A stretch of 64,000 bases of DNA from a secondary endosymbiont of Heteropsylla cubana (GCF_000287355.1 NC_018420.1:806001-870000), one strand, 5' to 3'; shown: positions 43,880 through 57,132, counted from the first letter of the stretch. Notes: generated by a model from the sequence alone, not told the origin. Program-made: numbers and translations.

Positions 43880-44380
43880 TTATTTTTTTAATGATTGAAA
43901 TGCAGAATAGTGACGTTCCTTTAATGAGATTAATAGTGTTCCAATACAAATACTTGTATCTGCTAAGTTAAATGTTGGCCAATGCCAGTTACCAATATAA
44001 AAATCTATAAAATCGATTACGACACCATATGCCATACGGTTCCACAAATTACCTAATGCCCCACCAATAATCATAGCATAAGCTATATTAGATAACCTGG
44101 ACTGATGAGAGGAATAATACATTATTATTAATAATATTGAGGTAGTCAGGATCGCAATTGCAGAAAATACCCAGCACTGCCATCCTCCACCGTTTGCAAG
44201 AAAACTAAATGCACTACCTAAATTATAAGTATAGGTAATATTAATATAGGGAATAAATCTAATCGATTCACCAAGCCAGAAACAAGTCATTATCCAGTGC
44301 TTGGTGCCTAAATCTAATAGTAGAACAATCGGTGTAATCCAAAGCCACCTTAATCCCGTAGAAAATATTGTGTTATACAT
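43880..44380 (-). CDS. lspA: Lipoprotein signal peptidase
   Basis: Inner-membrane aspartyl protease that removes signal peptides of lipoproteins such as BamB. The 166-residue product has four membrane segments, the catalytic Asp123 in [10 protein letters not shown] and Asp141 in FNLADTSI. The usually conserved GNxxDR reads GNLWNR, with Asn114 in place of Asp. The ATG overlaps the ileS stop (TGATG), as in E. coli, so the genes are translationally coupled; an in-frame TTG one codon upstream is not needed. Confidence 0.95.
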   Translation of the reverse strand: MYNTIFSTGLRWLWITPIVLLLDLGTKHWIMTCFWLGESIRFIPYINITYTYNLGSAFSFLANGGGWQCWVFSAIAILTTSILLIIMYYSSHQSRLSNIAYAMIIGGALGNLWNRMAYGVVIDFIDFYIGNWHWPTFNLADTSICIGTLLISLKERHYSAFQSLKK

Positions 44381-47196
44381 CAAACGAATTTACGCTCTTC
44401 GCCAACACCATAGATGTTCATAATACAGCGACTACAAATTTCTTGATATTCATAATGTTTCCCTATGTTTGTATCATAACGCCAACATCTTGGACATTTC
44501 TTTCCTTTTGCTTTTACTAAAGATATTTTTAGTCCTTGGAGTCCGTCACATTGGACTGCATCGTTACTTGCATTTAGATAGTTTTCGACTACAGCATCGG
44601 AAGTGATCAACGCAAAAGACAGTTCATCTCCAAGTTTTTTTAATAATGAAGCAAGCGCAGGTTCTGCATACAGTGTAACACTGGCCTCCAATGAGCCACC
44701 AAGACATTTTTCTATGCGAGCTTGTTCAATTATTTTATTAGTCTCGTTACGTATTTGAAGTAATGTTTTCCAATCATCATCTTTCAAAGCTTGCCTATTA
44801 TCTAATCCAAATAAACCATTATACCACTCTTCAGTAAAAACATATTGTGATCTTTTTCCTGGTATAAACTTCCAAAGTTCATCTGCAGTAAATGACATAA
44901 TTGGTGCTATCCAACGTACAAGAGCTTCAATAATATGATATAGAGCAGTTTGACAACTACGGCGGGCAAGACCATTGGCTTTACTAGTATACTGACGATC
45001 TTTGATAATTTCTAAATAAAACGAGCCCATTTGTACAGAACAAAACCGCATAATACGTGATATGATATTATGGAAATCATAATTATTATAATAGGATATA
45101 ATCTCTACTTGTGTCGCGTATGTGTGTTCTACCGCCCATCGATCTAGTAATACCATTTTTTCTGATGTTACGATGTCATGTTCCGGATCAAAACCATCCA
45201 GGTTGCCTAGAAGAAATCTGGCAGTATTGCGAATTCGCCGATAGATATCAGCGGAACGCTTGAGGATCTCGTCAGATACTGTTATTTCACTAGTATAATC
45301 ATTAGAAGCTACCCAAAGACGTAGAACATCTGCGCCAAATTTTTCTATAATTTGATTTGGGGTAACCACATTACCTATCGATTTAGACATTTTGCGTCCC
45401 TGCCCATCGACTGTAAAACTATGAGTAAGAACTTGATTATATGGTGCTTTAGATCCCATTGCAGTAGCAATCATGAGAGATGACATAAACCAACCACGAT
45501 GTTGGTCAGAACCTTCCAGATACAGATCAGGTGTATGACCTTTAGATTCTGCTCGGGTCGCTATTACGGAAGCGTGAGTAGATCCCGAATCAAACCAAAC
45601 ATCTAGCGTATCCATCACTTTATGATAATGAGCAGCATCATTTCCAAGAATGGTTTCGGGATCCAGATCCCACCAAGCTTGAACGCCTTTTTTTTCAACC
45701 TTTTTTGCTACTATTTCCATTAACTCAATAGTTTCTGGATGTAGCAACTCAGTTTCGTTATGTAAAAACAACGTTATAGGGACGCCCCAAGCGCGTTGGC
45801 GAGAAATGCACCAATCAGGACGATTAGTTATCATCTTTTCGATGCATGCTTGTCCCCACTCTGGAATCCATTGAACTTTTTTTATCTCTGCCATTGATTT
45901 TTTTCGCAGTTCACGTTGTTCCATGCTAAGAAACCACTGTGGTGTAGAACAGAAAATAATTGGTGTTTTATGTCGCCAACAATGTGGATAACTGTGAGAT
46001 AGTGTTTCTGTGTGCAGTAAAGATTGCCTGTCGCGTAAAAGGTCAATGATCACGTCATTAGCTTTAAAAACTTGTACACCATCTAATGCAGGTAGAGTTC
46101 CTTTTAAGTAGCAACCATCTAATCCAACAAGATTAGCCATTTTTAATCCGTATTTTTTAGCTAGAAGATAGTCTTCTTGCCCATGGTCAGGAGCAATATG
46201 TACTGCGCCGGTACCTACTGATAACGTTATATTCCGACTAAGGATAACCGGAACCTCTAAATTCATGAAGGGATGGCGAAAACGTAGAAATTCAAGAGTT
46301 TTACCAGTTATCCTACCAAGGAGCCTCCAAGTAGTAATATCGGCACGAGCCATTGTAGTAGCTACTAAATCAGCAGCTAAAATATAGCCGTTTCCTTTAA
46401 ATTCAATTAATTGATATTCAGCGTCTGGATGTACAGAAATTGCTCGATTAGCAGGCAGTGTCCAAGGTGTGGTAGTCCAGATTAATAGAAAAATCTGTCT
46501 AGGAAATTTTACGGAAGTAAATTTAAGGGCAAGTTCGCGGGTGTCATTAGCTAAAAAAGCAACATATATGGAAGTTGAAATATGATCGTGATATTCTATC
46601 TCTGCCTCTGCTAGAGAAGAACGACAGTCAATACAACAGTTTACTGGTTTAATACCTTTATATACGTGTCCGTTAGAAACGATTTTACTAAATGCGCGGA
46701 TGATGTTTGCTTCAGTAATAAAATTCATTGTTAAATAAGGATGATTCCAATCTCCAAGAACACCCAAGCGAATAAAATCTTCTTTCTGTTGTTCTATCTG
46801 TTTAGCAGCATAAACACGACAAGCTTTTCGAAATTCCGTTTCGCCAATTTTGTCTACAGGCTTTCCAATAAGTTGTTCTACTTTTAATTCAATTGGTAGA
46901 CCATGGCAATCCCATCCAGGAACATAAGGCGAATCGTATCCCATCAATCCTTTAGATTTGATGATAATGTCTTTAAGAACTTTATTAACTGCATGACCAA
47001 TATGAATTCTACCATTTGCGTAGGGTGGTCCATCATGCAATATAAAAGTTTTCTTTCCTTTTTTTGCTTGACGAATAATTCCATATAAATCTTTTTGATA
47101 CCAATGGTTGAGTATGACACATTCGTTTTTAGGTAAATTACCTCGCATGGGAAACCCTGTATTCGGCAAGTTAAGGGTATCTTTATAATTAGTCAT
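44380..47196 (-). CDS. ileS: Isoleucyl-tRNA synthetase
   Basis: Class I synthetase of 938 residues, the E. coli length. It shows the HIGH motif ([10 protein letters not shown]), the editing domain with [14 protein letters not shown], the KMSKS motif ([10 protein letters not shown]) and the C-terminal zinc finger with CPRCW and CSRC. I start at [19 protein letters not shown], matching E. coli MSDYKSTLNLPETGFPMRG. The open frame extends 23 codons upstream into the end of ribF without support. It lies 19 bp after ribF and overlaps lspA by one base. Confidence 0.97.
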   Translation of the reverse strand: MTNYKDTLNLPNTGFPMRGNLPKNECVILNHWYQKDLYGIIRQAKKGKKTFILHDGPPYANGRIHIGHAVNKVLKDIIIKSKGLMGYDSPYVPGWDCHGLPIELKVEQLIGKPVDKIGETEFRKACRVYAAKQIEQQKEDFIRLGVLGDWNHPYLTMNFITEANIIRAFSKIVSNGHVYKGIKPVNCCIDCRSSLAEAEIEYHDHISTSIYVAFLANDTRELALKFTSVKFPRQIFLLIWTTTPWTLPANRAISVHPDAEYQLIEFKGNGYILAADLVATTMARADITTWRLLGRITGKTLEFLRFRHPFMNLEVPVILSRNITLSVGTGAVHIAPDHGQEDYLLAKKYGLKMANLVGLDGCYLKGTLPALDGVQVFKANDVIIDLLRDRQSLLHTETLSHSYPHCWRHKTPIIFCSTPQWFLSMEQRELRKKSMAEIKKVQWIPEWGQACIEKMITNRPDWCISRQRAWGVPITLFLHNETELLHPETIELMEIVAKKVEKKGVQAWWDLDPETILGNDAAHYHKVMDTLDVWFDSGSTHASVIATRAESKGHTPDLYLEGSDQHRGWFMSSLMIATAMGSKAPYNQVLTHSFTVDGQGRKMSKSIGNVVTPNQIIEKFGADVLRLWVASNDYTSEITVSDEILKRSADIYRRIRNTARFLLGNLDGFDPEHDIVTSEKMVLLDRWAVEHTYATQVEIISYYNNYDFHNIISRIMRFCSVQMGSFYLEIIKDRQYTSKANGLARRSCQTALYHIIEALVRWIAPIMSFTADELWKFIPGKRSQYVFTEEWYNGLFGLDNRQALKDDDWKTLLQIRNETNKIIEQARIEKCLGGSLEASVTLYAEPALASLLKKLGDELSFALITSDAVVENYLNASNDAVQCDGLQGLKISLVKAKGKKCPRCWRYDTNIGKHYEYQEICSRCIMNIYGVGEERKFV

Positions 47197-47215
47197 GTCA
47201 TTCTCTTTTTTATTA

Positions 47216-48166
47216 TTAATGTATAGAATTTTGAGGTTTTTCAAATTCAAAATAGTGACGAGCACTAATTACATCATTAGCAATTTGCTGTTTTAATGAT
47301 TCTAGTGAAGGAAAACGCTTTTCTTGTCTTACTTTTTTCTTGATTATTATATCAAGATGATAACCGTATATATTTTTATTAATATCCAATAAATGTACTT
47401 CTATTTTCTGATTCAGACCAGACACTGTAGGACGATTGCCAATATTTGCAATACCAGGAACCGGTTTATTAGTTAATCCTAGGACTTCTACCACATACAC
47501 ACCATTAAGGGCTACTCTTCTTCCATTAAGGGAAAGATTAGCAGTTGGAAAACCAATAGTCCGTCCAAGTGCATCGCCATATACTACTCGTCCTGATAAC
47601 TGATATGGATGTCCTAAAAGTATCTCTGCTTCTTCTAACTGATCTTGAGATAACGCGTTACGCACTCTAGTGCTACTAACACGTTGATTACCTACTATAT
47701 GGGTAGTACTTTTCATAACCTCAAATCCGGTCTCTTTTCCCACTTGTTGAAGAAGCATAAAATCTCCTTGCCGACCAGAACCAAATCGAAAATCACAACC
47801 AATACTGATGAGACGAACACCTATTTTTTTTACTAGATAATCAGTTAAGAATCTATATGCGTTAATTGAAGAAAATCTTTTATTAAAATGAACGCACACT
47901 ATTATATCTACCTTAGCAGTTGCCAAGTATTTTACTTTATCGCGTAACAAAGTTAAACGTGCCGGCGCAGCAGATTTAGAGAAATATTCTTGCGGTTGTG
48001 GTTCAAAAATTATTGCCATTACTGGCAAATTACGACGCTGGCCTTCACTCCGTAACTCTGAAATGAGAGCCTGGTGTCCACGATGAAAACCATCAAAATT
48101 ACCGATAGTTAACACGCAACCATGATGGCGTGCATGCAAATTATGTATACCGCGAATTAGCTCCAT
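47216..48166 (-). CDS. ribF: Bifunctional riboflavin kinase / FMN adenylyltransferase
   Basis: Makes FMN and then FAD, the cofactor of TrxB here. The N-terminal FAD synthetase domain has [10 protein letters not shown] (nucleotidyl transfer motif) and the ISSTRVR-like SSTRVRNAL. The C-terminal riboflavin kinase domain has [20 protein letters not shown] and NIGNRPT. I start at ATG 48166 ([16 protein letters not shown] upstream), giving 316 residues; a TTG eight codons earlier is open but unsupported. First gene of the ribF-ileS-lspA unit. Confidence 0.96.
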   Translation of the reverse strand: MELIRGIHNLHARHHGCVLTIGNFDGFHRGHQALISELRSEGQRRNLPVMAIIFEPQPQEYFSKSAAPARLTLLRDKVKYLATAKVDIIVCVHFNKRFSSINAYRFLTDYLVKKIGVRLISIGCDFRFGSGRQGDFMLLQQVGKETGFEVMKSTTHIVGNQRVSSTRVRNALSQDQLEEAEILLGHPYQLSGRVVYGDALGRTIGFPTANLSLNGRRVALNGVYVVEVLGLTNKPVPGIANIGNRPTVSGLNQKIEVHLLDINKNIYGYHLDIIIKKKVRQEKRFPSLESLKQQIANDVISARHYFEFEKPQNSIH

Positions 48167-49576
48167 AGAGGCCTCTAAAGATCTTAACAATTAGATAAGG
48201 AGAAAGGGGGGTTACATCCGTTATATCCCTTCCTGGGGGATCATTTGCAAATTCAATTTTTAACATTATATAGATAAATATTATATTAAAATTTATTTAA
48301 TTTTAAGTTCAAAAACTTACTCTTTCACGGCGCTAAAGAGTTATGTGTTTATCTCGAACAGTTTAAGAACACAAACAAGTCTAAAATGTTAATTCCTTTA
48401 ATGATGTAAAGATCGTATCCACTTTATATTTTATTCTAAAATTTGTATTGTTATACAACTTATATGGTTCTTTAACTGTCTTTTTTTTAATATCTTTTTA
48501 CTCATCAGATAAGTTTTTATCTAAAATAAAAATTACTGTTTATTAAAAAAACACTTTGTAATGTACTTTGTTTCTTTCAGAACGTTTCTAGATATATTGA
48601 TTATTGATAAGCGTCACGAATTAAAAACATATAAACAATAACTTTATTATAATAAATTACCGATATATAGAGATTACTAATATTTTAATCTAATACATGT
48701 TGTATTTTGTTTTTTTTAAACTTAAATCTGCTATAAAGTCTTGAGAATATTATGTACTTAAATTTACGGAAATAAGATGACGATAAATTATTAATTAAGA
48801 TTAATTTAGTAATAAATTAAATAATATTCATATAAATAAATAATAGTCATATAAGCGTATGTATTATAAAAAAAATCCTTTATATTGAAAAAAGTCTACG
48901 TATCCATAAGAGAAGTGTATCTCTGTCAACTTGTTTTTGTTTTACATTCTTAAGACCTATGATGGATAATAATAAAAAACAATATAAAACTATTTATTCG
49001 GTAATCCTAAATATAAAACAAGATCAATTAAAAATATGTTGAAACAGGGAACTGTAATTGTTATTAACACCTAATTATTCAGTGTTTAGTGAAATGTTAT
49101 TGTTGCGAAGGTTTTAAGTCTATTTAATGATTTATCGGTAACGGGTTACACTAATAGTATACTTAAGTCGTATTAATTTATAAAATAATATTTTTTTAAA
49201 AAAATATCGATAATTATAGATTAGCAATCTACGTGATTTATAGCAGATTGATAAGGGAAAAATGATTAATTACTTACAATAAGTTTATTAAGCTAGTTGA
49301 ATAAAAAAAATATCTAGTTATTTTTAACGATCTAGTCAAAGAGAGTTATCTTGTTTATAAGATATAATTGAAACAATTAGTTGTTTATTTTAAACTTCGT
49401 TTCTTCTACAAAAAAACTGAAAATAATGATAGTTCTATGCAAATAGAATCACGTATTTAATTTTTTTAACTTAAAAAAGATTAGATTTATGATCATTCAC
49501 GAATGTGATTTGAAATCATTTCGAAAAATATATAAGCAATTAAAGAAACGAACCTTTTAATTAAAATAATTGATGT
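48167..49576. other. Intergenic, no gene seen
   Basis: rpsT, the divergent neighbour of ribF in E. coli, is not recognisable here. A run of six G lies at 48206-48211. A/T-rich otherwise. Confidence 0.5.
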
Positions 49577-50974
49577 TTAATATTTCGGATCAGTATAATT
49601 ATCAAATCGTGACCACTGTCCATTAAATTTTAGCCGCACAGTGCCAATAGGCCCATTTCGTTGTTTTCCAAGAATAATTTCAGCTATACCTCGCATATCA
49701 CTATTTTCATGATAAACCTCATCACGATACACAAACATAATGAGATCTGCGTCTTGCTCAATGGAACCAGATTCGCGTAAATCAGAGTTAACGGGGCGTT
49801 TATCTGCACGTTGTTCTAAACTACGGTTTAATTGCGATAATGCTACTACGGGAACTTGTAATTCTTTAGCCAACCCTTTTAGAGAGCGAGATATTTCAGC
49901 GATTTCCAGTGTGCGATTATCTGAAAGCGACGGAACCCTCATTAACTGTAAATAATCAATCATTATTAAACTTAAACCATTATTTTCTCGGAATATACGT
50001 CGTGAGCGAGAACGGACTTCTGTTGGAGTAAGAGCTGAAGAGTCATCAATATACATATTCCGTTTTCCTAGTAAAATCCCCATTGTGCTGGAAATTCTTG
50101 CCCAATCTTCATCGTCTAGCTGACCAGTACGAATGCGCGTTTGATCAACGCGCGACAAAGATGCTAACATACGCATCATAATGTGTTCACCAGGCATCTC
50201 CAGGCTAAAGATTAATACGGGTTTTGTCTCAGTCATAGCGGCATGTTCACATAAATTCATAGCAAAAGTGGTTTTTCCCATAGAAGGGCGAGCAGCAACA
50301 ATGATTAAATCAGATTTTTGTAGGCCCGCAGTTTTCTTGTCAAGATCTAGATACCCAGTAGAAACACCTATTACTCCGTCATGTGGTTTTTGGTATAGTT
50401 GTTCTATACGTGCTACCGTCTCTTCAAGAACACGATCTATACTTTTCGGCCCTTCATTTTTATTTGCACGATTCTCTGCTATCTGAAAAACCCGTGATTC
50501 TGCTAGATCTAGGAGGTCCTCGCTACTGCGACCTTGAGGGTTATAACCGGCATCAGCGATTTCATGAGCTACACTAATCATTTCTCTTATGATTGCGCGT
50601 TCGCGAACAATATCTGCGTATGCAAAAATATTGGCAACACTAGGAGTATTTTTTGAGAGTTCTGCTAGGTAAGCAAATCCACCAACTGTTTTTAATTCCT
50701 TTTTTTGTTCTAAGGATTCTGCTAGTGTGATTAAATCAATCGGTTGTTTCATTTCAAATAATCGTTGCATTTCGCTAAAAATCAGTCGGTGCGGAATATT
50801 AAAGAAATCATTTCCTGTTAGTCGTTCGACAACATTATCCCATCGTTCATTATCTAGCATTAAACCCCCGAGAACAGATTGCTCTGCTTCTAGCGAATGT
50901 GGCGGTATTTTTAAACCTTCAATTTGGTAATCTCGGAAAAAGTGTGATTTCTTAAACATTTTTTTTTCTGACAT
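49577..50974 (-). CDS. dnaB: Replicative DNA helicase DnaB
   Basis: Hexameric helicase that unwinds the fork and contacts primase. The 465-residue product (471 in E. coli) has the N-terminal collar domain from PPHSLEAEQSVLGGL, the linker helix, Walker A ARPSMGKTTFA near residue 230, Walker B LIMIDYLQLM and the SDLRESGSIEQDAD stretch. The first 20 residues are divergent, and the Met at residue 5 is an alternative start. Divergent from qor with 160 bp between them, as in E. coli, so both promoters lie there. Confidence 0.97.
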   Translation of the reverse strand: MSEKKMFKKSHFFRDYQIEGLKIPPHSLEAEQSVLGGLMLDNERWDNVVERLTGNDFFNIPHRLIFSEMQRLFEMKQPIDLITLAESLEQKKELKTVGGFAYLAELSKNTPSVANIFAYADIVRERAIIREMISVAHEIADAGYNPQGRSSEDLLDLAESRVFQIAENRANKNEGPKSIDRVLEETVARIEQLYQKPHDGVIGVSTGYLDLDKKTAGLQKSDLIIVAARPSMGKTTFAMNLCEHAAMTETKPVLIFSLEMPGEHIMMRMLASLSRVDQTRIRTGQLDDEDWARISSTMGILLGKRNMYIDDSSALTPTEVRSRSRRIFRENNGLSLIMIDYLQLMRVPSLSDNRTLEIAEISRSLKGLAKELQVPVVALSQLNRSLEQRADKRPVNSDLRESGSIEQDADLIMFVYRDEVYHENSDMRGIAEIILGKQRNGPIGTVRLKFNGQWSRFDNYTDPKY

Positions 50975-51134
50975 ATATATAAGGTACTCTGCCTAGAGTA
51001 TAGGTTCTTTTAAATTAATAAAGTTGTTTGTATTATCTATTTGTATTATCTATCGAGAAGATATCATATGTGTTTTGCACATTACACGCCAGATTTTATG
51101 ATATATTAAAGATCTTTTAAGGAGAAGACATGTA

Positions 51135-52115
51135 ATGACTAAACGTATACAGTTTAGAGAATACGGCGGACCAGAAGTCATGGAGTGCATAGATTTCATG
51201 ATCTTAAATCCGAGTTGGGGAGAAGTGCAGATAGAAAATAAAGCTATTGGTGTTAATTATATCGACATTTATACCCGAAAAGGCTTGTATTCTACAAACC
51301 TTCCCTCTGGTCTCGGAACAGAAGCGGCAGGTGTAGTTAAAAAAGTTGGGCCCGGTGTAGATTTTTTTTTTCCAGGAGATAGGGTAGTGTACGCTCAAGC
51401 TCCATTAGGAGCATATAGCAGCATACATAATGTGCCTGCGAATAAATTAGTTCACTTACCTAACACTATTTCTTTTCAAGAGGCAGCTGCTGTTTTTTTA
51501 AAGGGATTAACGGTATTTTATTTACTTTATCAAACTTATAAAGTTAAGCCAAATGAGGTTTTTTTATTCCATGCCGCTGCCGGCGGTGTGGGATATATTG
51601 CTTGTCAATGGTCGAAATTGCTAGAAGCAAAGATGATTGCTACCGTCGGTAGCGAGTCAAAAGCTACTTTAGCAAAAGAAGCGGGGGCATGGGAAACAAT
51701 TAATTACCGGAAAGAAGACGTATTTGAACGTGTTTTAAACTTGACAAATGGAAGTAAAGTGAATGTAGTATACGATTCAGTCGGTCAAAAGACCTGGGAA
51801 TCCTCTCTTGACTGTCTGAGTCCTCGTGGGTTAATGGTTAGTTTTGGTAATTCGTCAGGACCTGTTACAGGTGTGAATTTAAGTATATTGAATGAAAAAG
51901 GTTCTCTGTTCGTCACACGTCCATCGATTAATAGCTATATTTCGAATTATGCCAGCCTAAAATATGCTGCTGATAAATTATTCAGTATGATTGCCAAAGG
52001 TTTAATAAAAGTTGACGTACCCAAAGAACAAATTTTTCCTCTATCTTCAGTGAAACAGGCGCATCAAGCATTGGAGGCAAGAAAAACTAGTAAATCATTA
52101 CTCTTAATCCCATGA
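51135..52115 (+). CDS. qor: NADPH-dependent quinone oxidoreductase (QorA)
   Basis: Zeta-crystallin type medium-chain oxidoreductase that reduces quinones by one electron; no zinc site. The 326-residue product has the GLGTEAAGVV region, the NADPH-binding AAAGGVGYIACQW and the conserved YDSVG and SFGNSSG. The ATG is preceded by AAGGAGAAGACATGTA: a second ATG overlaps four bases before the chosen one, but the chosen start matches E. coli. Its retention beside dnaB is an old synteny. Confidence 0.93.
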   Translation: MTKRIQFREYGGPEVMECIDFMILNPSWGEVQIENKAIGVNYIDIYTRKGLYSTNLPSGLGTEAAGVVKKVGPGVDFFFPGDRVVYAQAPLGAYSSIHNVPANKLVHLPNTISFQEAAAVFLKGLTVFYLLYQTYKVKPNEVFLFHAAAGGVGYIACQWSKLLEAKMIATVGSESKATLAKEAGAWETINYRKEDVFERVLNLTNGSKVNVVYDSVGQKTWESSLDCLSPRGLMVSFGNSSGPVTGVNLSILNEKGSLFVTRPSINSYISNYASLKYAADKLFSMIAKGLIKVDVPKEQIFPLSSVKQAHQALEARKTSKSLLLIP

Positions 52116-53480
52116 GAGCATGATAATTAAAATAACATGTTTTTTTGCCTATGATAACTAACACTATTTTTTTTTGATATATGAATCATAGGCACTAAAA
52201 CACTAGAGAAAAAAATAAACTCTTAAAAAATCTTTTGGTTTTTTAAGAGAATTAAAGGTAATTATTAAGTGTAAAGAGAAGGATTATTTTTTATTTACTC
52301 TAAATTGTATCTTGTATGCATTAATTTAGAATTTTCGATCAGTTATCTTTTCTGATATATAATTTTAGTGTTATTTAGTTGCTATTTAGTAGCACGTTAC
52401 TTTAAATAATCTTTTTATCCACTTATTAATATCAAAATATTTTATAGAAAGGAAAACATGTTTATTTTTAATAAATACCTGGATAATCACAACAGAGAAT
52501 GGTATGAAGTATACCTTCACATAATATAGTATTAAAAATTGCCTTTTATGATGTAACTAAATAGCTAAAAAGCTACGACGTGTTCGTAGAATTATGTGAT
52601 ATATGTTTTTCCGCGAGAGAGAAAATTTGTTTTATAAAACAAATTTAAATATTTCATCATAATGAAAATTGTTAATTTGTTAAATATCATTTTTTAATTT
52701 GTACTATGAAGTTACTATATGTATGAGTTAGTAACTCTTGCTAATCCTAAGTTTAAAATATAATCAAGTAATCCTCTCAAACTAGACAAGAGAAATCCGA
52801 TATACACCACAAATATATTTATTTTCTCTTTCTAAAACTATATTTTTAGATTGAAATACTTATAACGACAGTATGATTTTCGAAAAAATATTTTGAAATC
52901 CAAGAAATATATCAATTTTCATTGAATTATATCTAATTAAAAAATCAATGTTTAAATATTAAAGGTACTTTATCTTTATCATTTCTCCATTCTACTTTTT
53001 ACTTATCTAGTTGCGCATACAGACTAATTTGCATTATATTTATCATTCCTCCCCGAATACTTCTTTAAGGAAGAAGTAATACTACCTCCTCTTTTTTTTG
53101 TTTAATCTCATTAAGTTTTTGATAAACATCATTAAGCACATAACTGCCATCACTTGATGTTTGTATATATTTTAATATATTTAATTACATTGTAAGTAGT
53201 GTAAATTCTAGATACCCCGGTATAGTACTTTACTACACATTAGAGGAGTGTTTTATATTTTACATAACTTAACTAAATTATCTAAATTAGCTGTATATAA
53301 ATCATATCATATCTTTTAAAGAAAATACTATATAATTATTTTGTAAGTAAACTACTTACTATTTTAAACATCTTTCTTTTTATTAAAAACTAATCTTACA
53401 ACACGCGTAACTTTAATCACAAACCAGATAACCATATAAAGTCTAGTTATTTAACATTAACCTCCTGGAGAAAAATCAAT
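52116..53480. other. Intergenic, one small ORF with a ribosome site
   Basis: 1.4 kb between qor and folE. Holds an inverted repeat after qor and a 23-codon ORF at 52458-52529 with AAAGGA upstream (see findings). No relic of dusA or pspG seen. Confidence 0.45.
52220..52249 (+). terminator. Possible qor terminator hairpin
   Basis: CTCTTAAAAAA, 8-nt loop, TTTTTTAAGAG: an 11-bp stem about 105 bp after the qor stop, with no following T-run. Weak candidate. Confidence 0.35.
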
Positions 53481-54146
53481 ATGCTAACATTGACAAAAGA
53501 AGCATCTCAGGTACGTGAAGCTTTAGTAGCCGCTGGTTTGGAATCATTACCGCAAGATATAGCGCTCACTAATATAGTCAGACAAGAACTCATTGCAGGA
53601 CATATGATGGAAATCATGGCTATACTTAACCTCGATTTAAGTGATGATAGTTTAAAAAAAACACCGCACCGTATTGCTAAAATGTATATTGAAGAAATTT
53701 TTTTAGGTTTGAATTATGCTAATTTTCCCAAAATTACTCTTATCGAAAATAAGATGCAGATACATGAAATGGTTACTATATGCAATATTACCCTAACCAG
53801 CACCTGTGAACACCATTTTATTTTAATTGATGGCAAGGCTTCTGTTTCATATATACCAGAATATAGTATTATTGGATTATCAAAAATAAATCGTATCGTA
53901 CATTTTTTTTCTCAACGACCTCAAATACAAGAACGACTAACCAAGCAAATCTTACTAGCATTGCAGACCTTACTTGAAACAAATAATGTTGCTGTCTCTA
54001 TCGATGCTATACATTATTGTGTTAAGGGACGAGGAATATGTGATGCCACTAGCACAACAACAACTATTTCATGTGGTGGGTTATTTAAATCTAACCAAAA
54101 TACCCGAGAAGAATTTTTACGTACGATTAAATCGTATTGTAATTAA
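53481..54146 (+). CDS. folE: GTP cyclohydrolase I
   Basis: First enzyme of folate synthesis, GTP to dihydroneopterin triphosphate. The 221-residue product has the zinc ligands Cys109 and His112 (TSTCEHHF) and Cys180 (IHYCVKGRG), and the core [10 protein letters not shown] and [10 protein letters not shown]. coli has RDATSATTTT where this has [10 protein letters not shown], a mild change. Start matches the E. coli N-terminus with CTGGAG 8 nt upstream. Folate is needed by Fmt here. Stands alone. Confidence 0.96.
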   Translation: MLTLTKEASQVREALVAAGLESLPQDIALTNIVRQELIAGHMMEIMAILNLDLSDDSLKKTPHRIAKMYIEEIFLGLNYANFPKITLIENKMQIHEMVTICNITLTSTCEHHFILIDGKASVSYIPEYSIIGLSKINRIVHFFSQRPQIQERLTKQILLALQTLLETNNVAVSIDAIHYCVKGRGICDATSTTTTISCGGLFKSNQNTREEFLRTIKSYCN

Positions 54147-54441
54147 TATGTTTTTAAGTGAATTTTGATAGATTCATCAATCTTTCGATTACATTTTTTT
54201 GTCAGGTATTTGATTTTAAAAATTGAATGTTTGCTTTTATTATGCAATCAGTTAATAAAAAAATAGTTATTAACTGTTCCGCTCTCTTAGAAAGAGTTAA
54301 TTCAATTTTGTAACTTAAACATATCTTAAGAATATGCTGAATTAAATAGATTAACTTAATTGGTTATTTTATTATATTAAATATATTAGCTATAAATTCA
54401 TACACTTAATTTTATTATAATTTTAAAGTTTTATACAAAAT

Positions 54442-55680
54442 CTAATACTTCTTGTTCCTTGTTGTCACCCTGAGTTGCCAGCGCTTGATCGCTTGTTGTC
54501 GTCGGCGATTAAGCTCTTCTCCAATTTTCTTACCTATAAATCCTTCCTTTAATATCTCTTGAACCTTAACTGAATGCGCTATACGAAAAGCTTTGCGAAG
54601 AAATTCTTCTTGGAAATATCCATGATCGTTATATTTGCAACGGACAAGAGCATTAGCTTTGCTAGACAAAATTATTTGTTCAAGGCGCACCGGTCGACGC
54701 CAAGCATCAATTTCACTAAAGAAGGCGATCAGTGTTTTTGAGCTAAAGATTTTAGCAGTATGCAATAAATCGTGATAACGAACCACAATCTTAGCTAAAT
54801 TTCGAATCGAATGTGGAACTTTAAGTCGTTGACATAGCGATTCAACTACTTTCACTCCCGCTAAATTATGAATGGGGCGTTTTGGCCAGATCTCTTGAGA
54901 TGTAAGTGTTTTACCTAAGTCATGGCAAAATGCAGAAAATCGCACAGCAATATCGTCCGTTAACCGAGCTGCAATTGATGCTGTCATTAAAGTATGGATT
55001 CCAGCACTAATTTTTGGATTCCGCTTCGTTGACCCCGGAATGTCAAATAGTGCATCCAACTCTGGAAACAACACTTTTAAAGCATTGCATTCACGCAAAA
55101 TCTGAAAATAAATCTCTGGATTGTACGTTGAAAGTGCTTGCTCTGTTTCTTTCCAGACTCGTTCAGGAGATAAAAATTGCAGCTCATTGGTCATCTTTAA
55201 CATTAATTTCATTGTTTCTGGAGCGATTCGAAAATTTAAATAAGCGAAACGTGCAGCAAATCTGGCAACTCGAAGCACTCGAAGAGGGTCTTCTCCAAAA
55301 GCATCAGAGATATGACGCAACCAACGATGATGAAGATCCTTTTCTCCATGATAGGGATCAATAAGTTGACCTTTATCGTCGCAAGCAATTGCATTAATAG
55401 TAAGATCTCGACGATGAAGATCTTCTTCTAGAGTTACTTGTTGAGAAGCATGGCAAATAAATCCAGTATATCCTTGACCAATTTTTCGCTCAGTACGGGC
55501 TAATGCATGCTCTTCGCGGCTTTTGGGATGTAGAAAAACTGGAAAATCTTTTCCGACTTGCTGATAACCTCGTTTTTGCATTTCTTCTGGTGTTGAGCCT
55601 ACTACTACCCAATCTCTCTCTTTAATTGGGAGTTTTAATAAACTATCACGCACTGCTCCACCCACCAGATATTTTTTCAT
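54442..55680 (-). CDS. cca: CCA tRNA nucleotidyltransferase
   Basis: Adds or repairs the 3' CCA of tRNA. It is the full-length 412-residue enterobacterial form: nucleotidyltransferase signature [15 protein letters not shown]-like [31 protein letters not shown], and the HD motif [16 protein letters not shown] precedes the ATG. None of the three tRNA genes in this window encodes its CCA end, so this enzyme should be essential here. Confidence 0.96.
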   Translation of the reverse strand: MKKYLVGGAVRDSLLKLPIKERDWVVVGSTPEEMQKRGYQQVGKDFPVFLHPKSREEHALARTERKIGQGYTGFICHASQQVTLEEDLHRRDLTINAIACDDKGQLIDPYHGEKDLHHRWLRHISDAFGEDPLRVLRVARFAARFAYLNFRIAPETMKLMLKMTNELQFLSPERVWKETEQALSTYNPEIYFQILRECNALKVLFPELDALFDIPGSTKRNPKISAGIHTLMTASIAARLTDDIAVRFSAFCHDLGKTLTSQEIWPKRPIHNLAGVKVVESLCQRLKVPHSIRNLAKIVVRYHDLLHTAKIFSSKTLIAFFSEIDAWRRPVRLEQIILSSKANALVRCKYNDHGYFQEEFLRKAFRIAHSVKVQEILKEGFIGKKIGEELNRRRQQAIKRWQLRVTTRNKKY

Positions 55681-57132
55681 TATTTCCTCTGGATGCCACC
55701 GATATTCACGTTGCTTGAAATATTTATAAAATCACTAGATTATTGTTTTGTATAATTAATCACTATTTAAAATATGAATTTAATTTATTTAATAGTTCTT
55801 TTAAGTTACATGGTAAGATAATACTGAGGAGGTATATTAAATGACTTAAAATTTTATGGCGAAGTGACAAAATCACATATTATTCATATTCACTCCTAAT
55901 AGGATTTCTTATTTATAATAAATATAATTGTTGTAATATATACTTTAAAATAAGAATTTCCCTGATTTATGAAATTTACATGATATCTATTAAATTTAAA
56001 TCAACAAATGTTAAAAAGTATTTGAATTTCACATTAGTAACAAATATCCTATTACTATGTTTTTTAAATGTTTTATTTTTAAAAACAATTTAAATAAAAA
56101 TATTTGTTTTACAGTATTATATTAATAAATATTTATTAAATTCTTCATGTAATATTTTTAATATATTGACAGACTTGACCCTAGCAATGTAGTTGTTTTT
56201 TTATAAAAAATTTTATATAAAAATTAAAATCATATTTTCAGTTATTAGAGTGAAGTTGAATAAATATCTCTGGTTTCTATGATGTTAACGTATTAATTAG
56301 TAAATTACTAATTTAGGTAAAAATATTAAGAATCAGTAAATATATATATCATTGCAGATATAGTTATTTTCAGTATTATGATTATAAATTGTTTATTTTA
56401 TTGGTAAATTTAATGTTTGTGTTTAATAACAAAGTTATTGTTTGTTGAATATGCTTTTATCAAAAAAATTTTATATCAGAATCTGAAAAACATGTAAAAT
56501 ACAGCTCAACTTAATATAAATCATTTTTTTTGATAAAAATGAAAATTTTTATTATTAATATAATTAAACTTAATAGTTGCTAGGTTGCATGTGAGAATAA
56601 TATCGATTTTTGATAAAAAATGAGTTCATTATAATAAGCATCGCTTAATATTAATACACATTAAAAAAAGTTAAAAAATATTTCTTTTTGAATTACCTCT
56701 TAATATCTTAAATAGCTCTCAAGAAGACTTCTGATTATGTTTAAAATTGAGTATTAAAAATTAAAGTTTCAATTAATATTTTTAATATTTTCAAAAAATT
56801 ATTATTTAGTATAAAAATACTTGTATTATCAAATATATAGTAATATAATTACAAATTATTCGATATTATTTTTATTAGCAATGCAGACGTATATAATAAT
56901 ATAAACATAATGTATTATCAGCACTAAATTATTAAAAATATTCTTTTTAAAGGATTTTGAGAGTAGAATTCTCGATTTTCAATTAAATGTATTAATTTTA
57001 AATTTGTGCCAATAATAAAATTATGAGCATAGTAATTTTAATTTAAGACATGAAAAACATTAATTTGTTTGAAATATCGATTTAACAATCACATTCTCTA
57101 TATTTCATTTATAAAATAAAAAAAATATCATC
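55681..57132. other. Intergenic, no gene seen
   Basis: 1.45 kb between divergent cca and hinT, A/T-rich, no relic identified. Confidence 0.5.
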
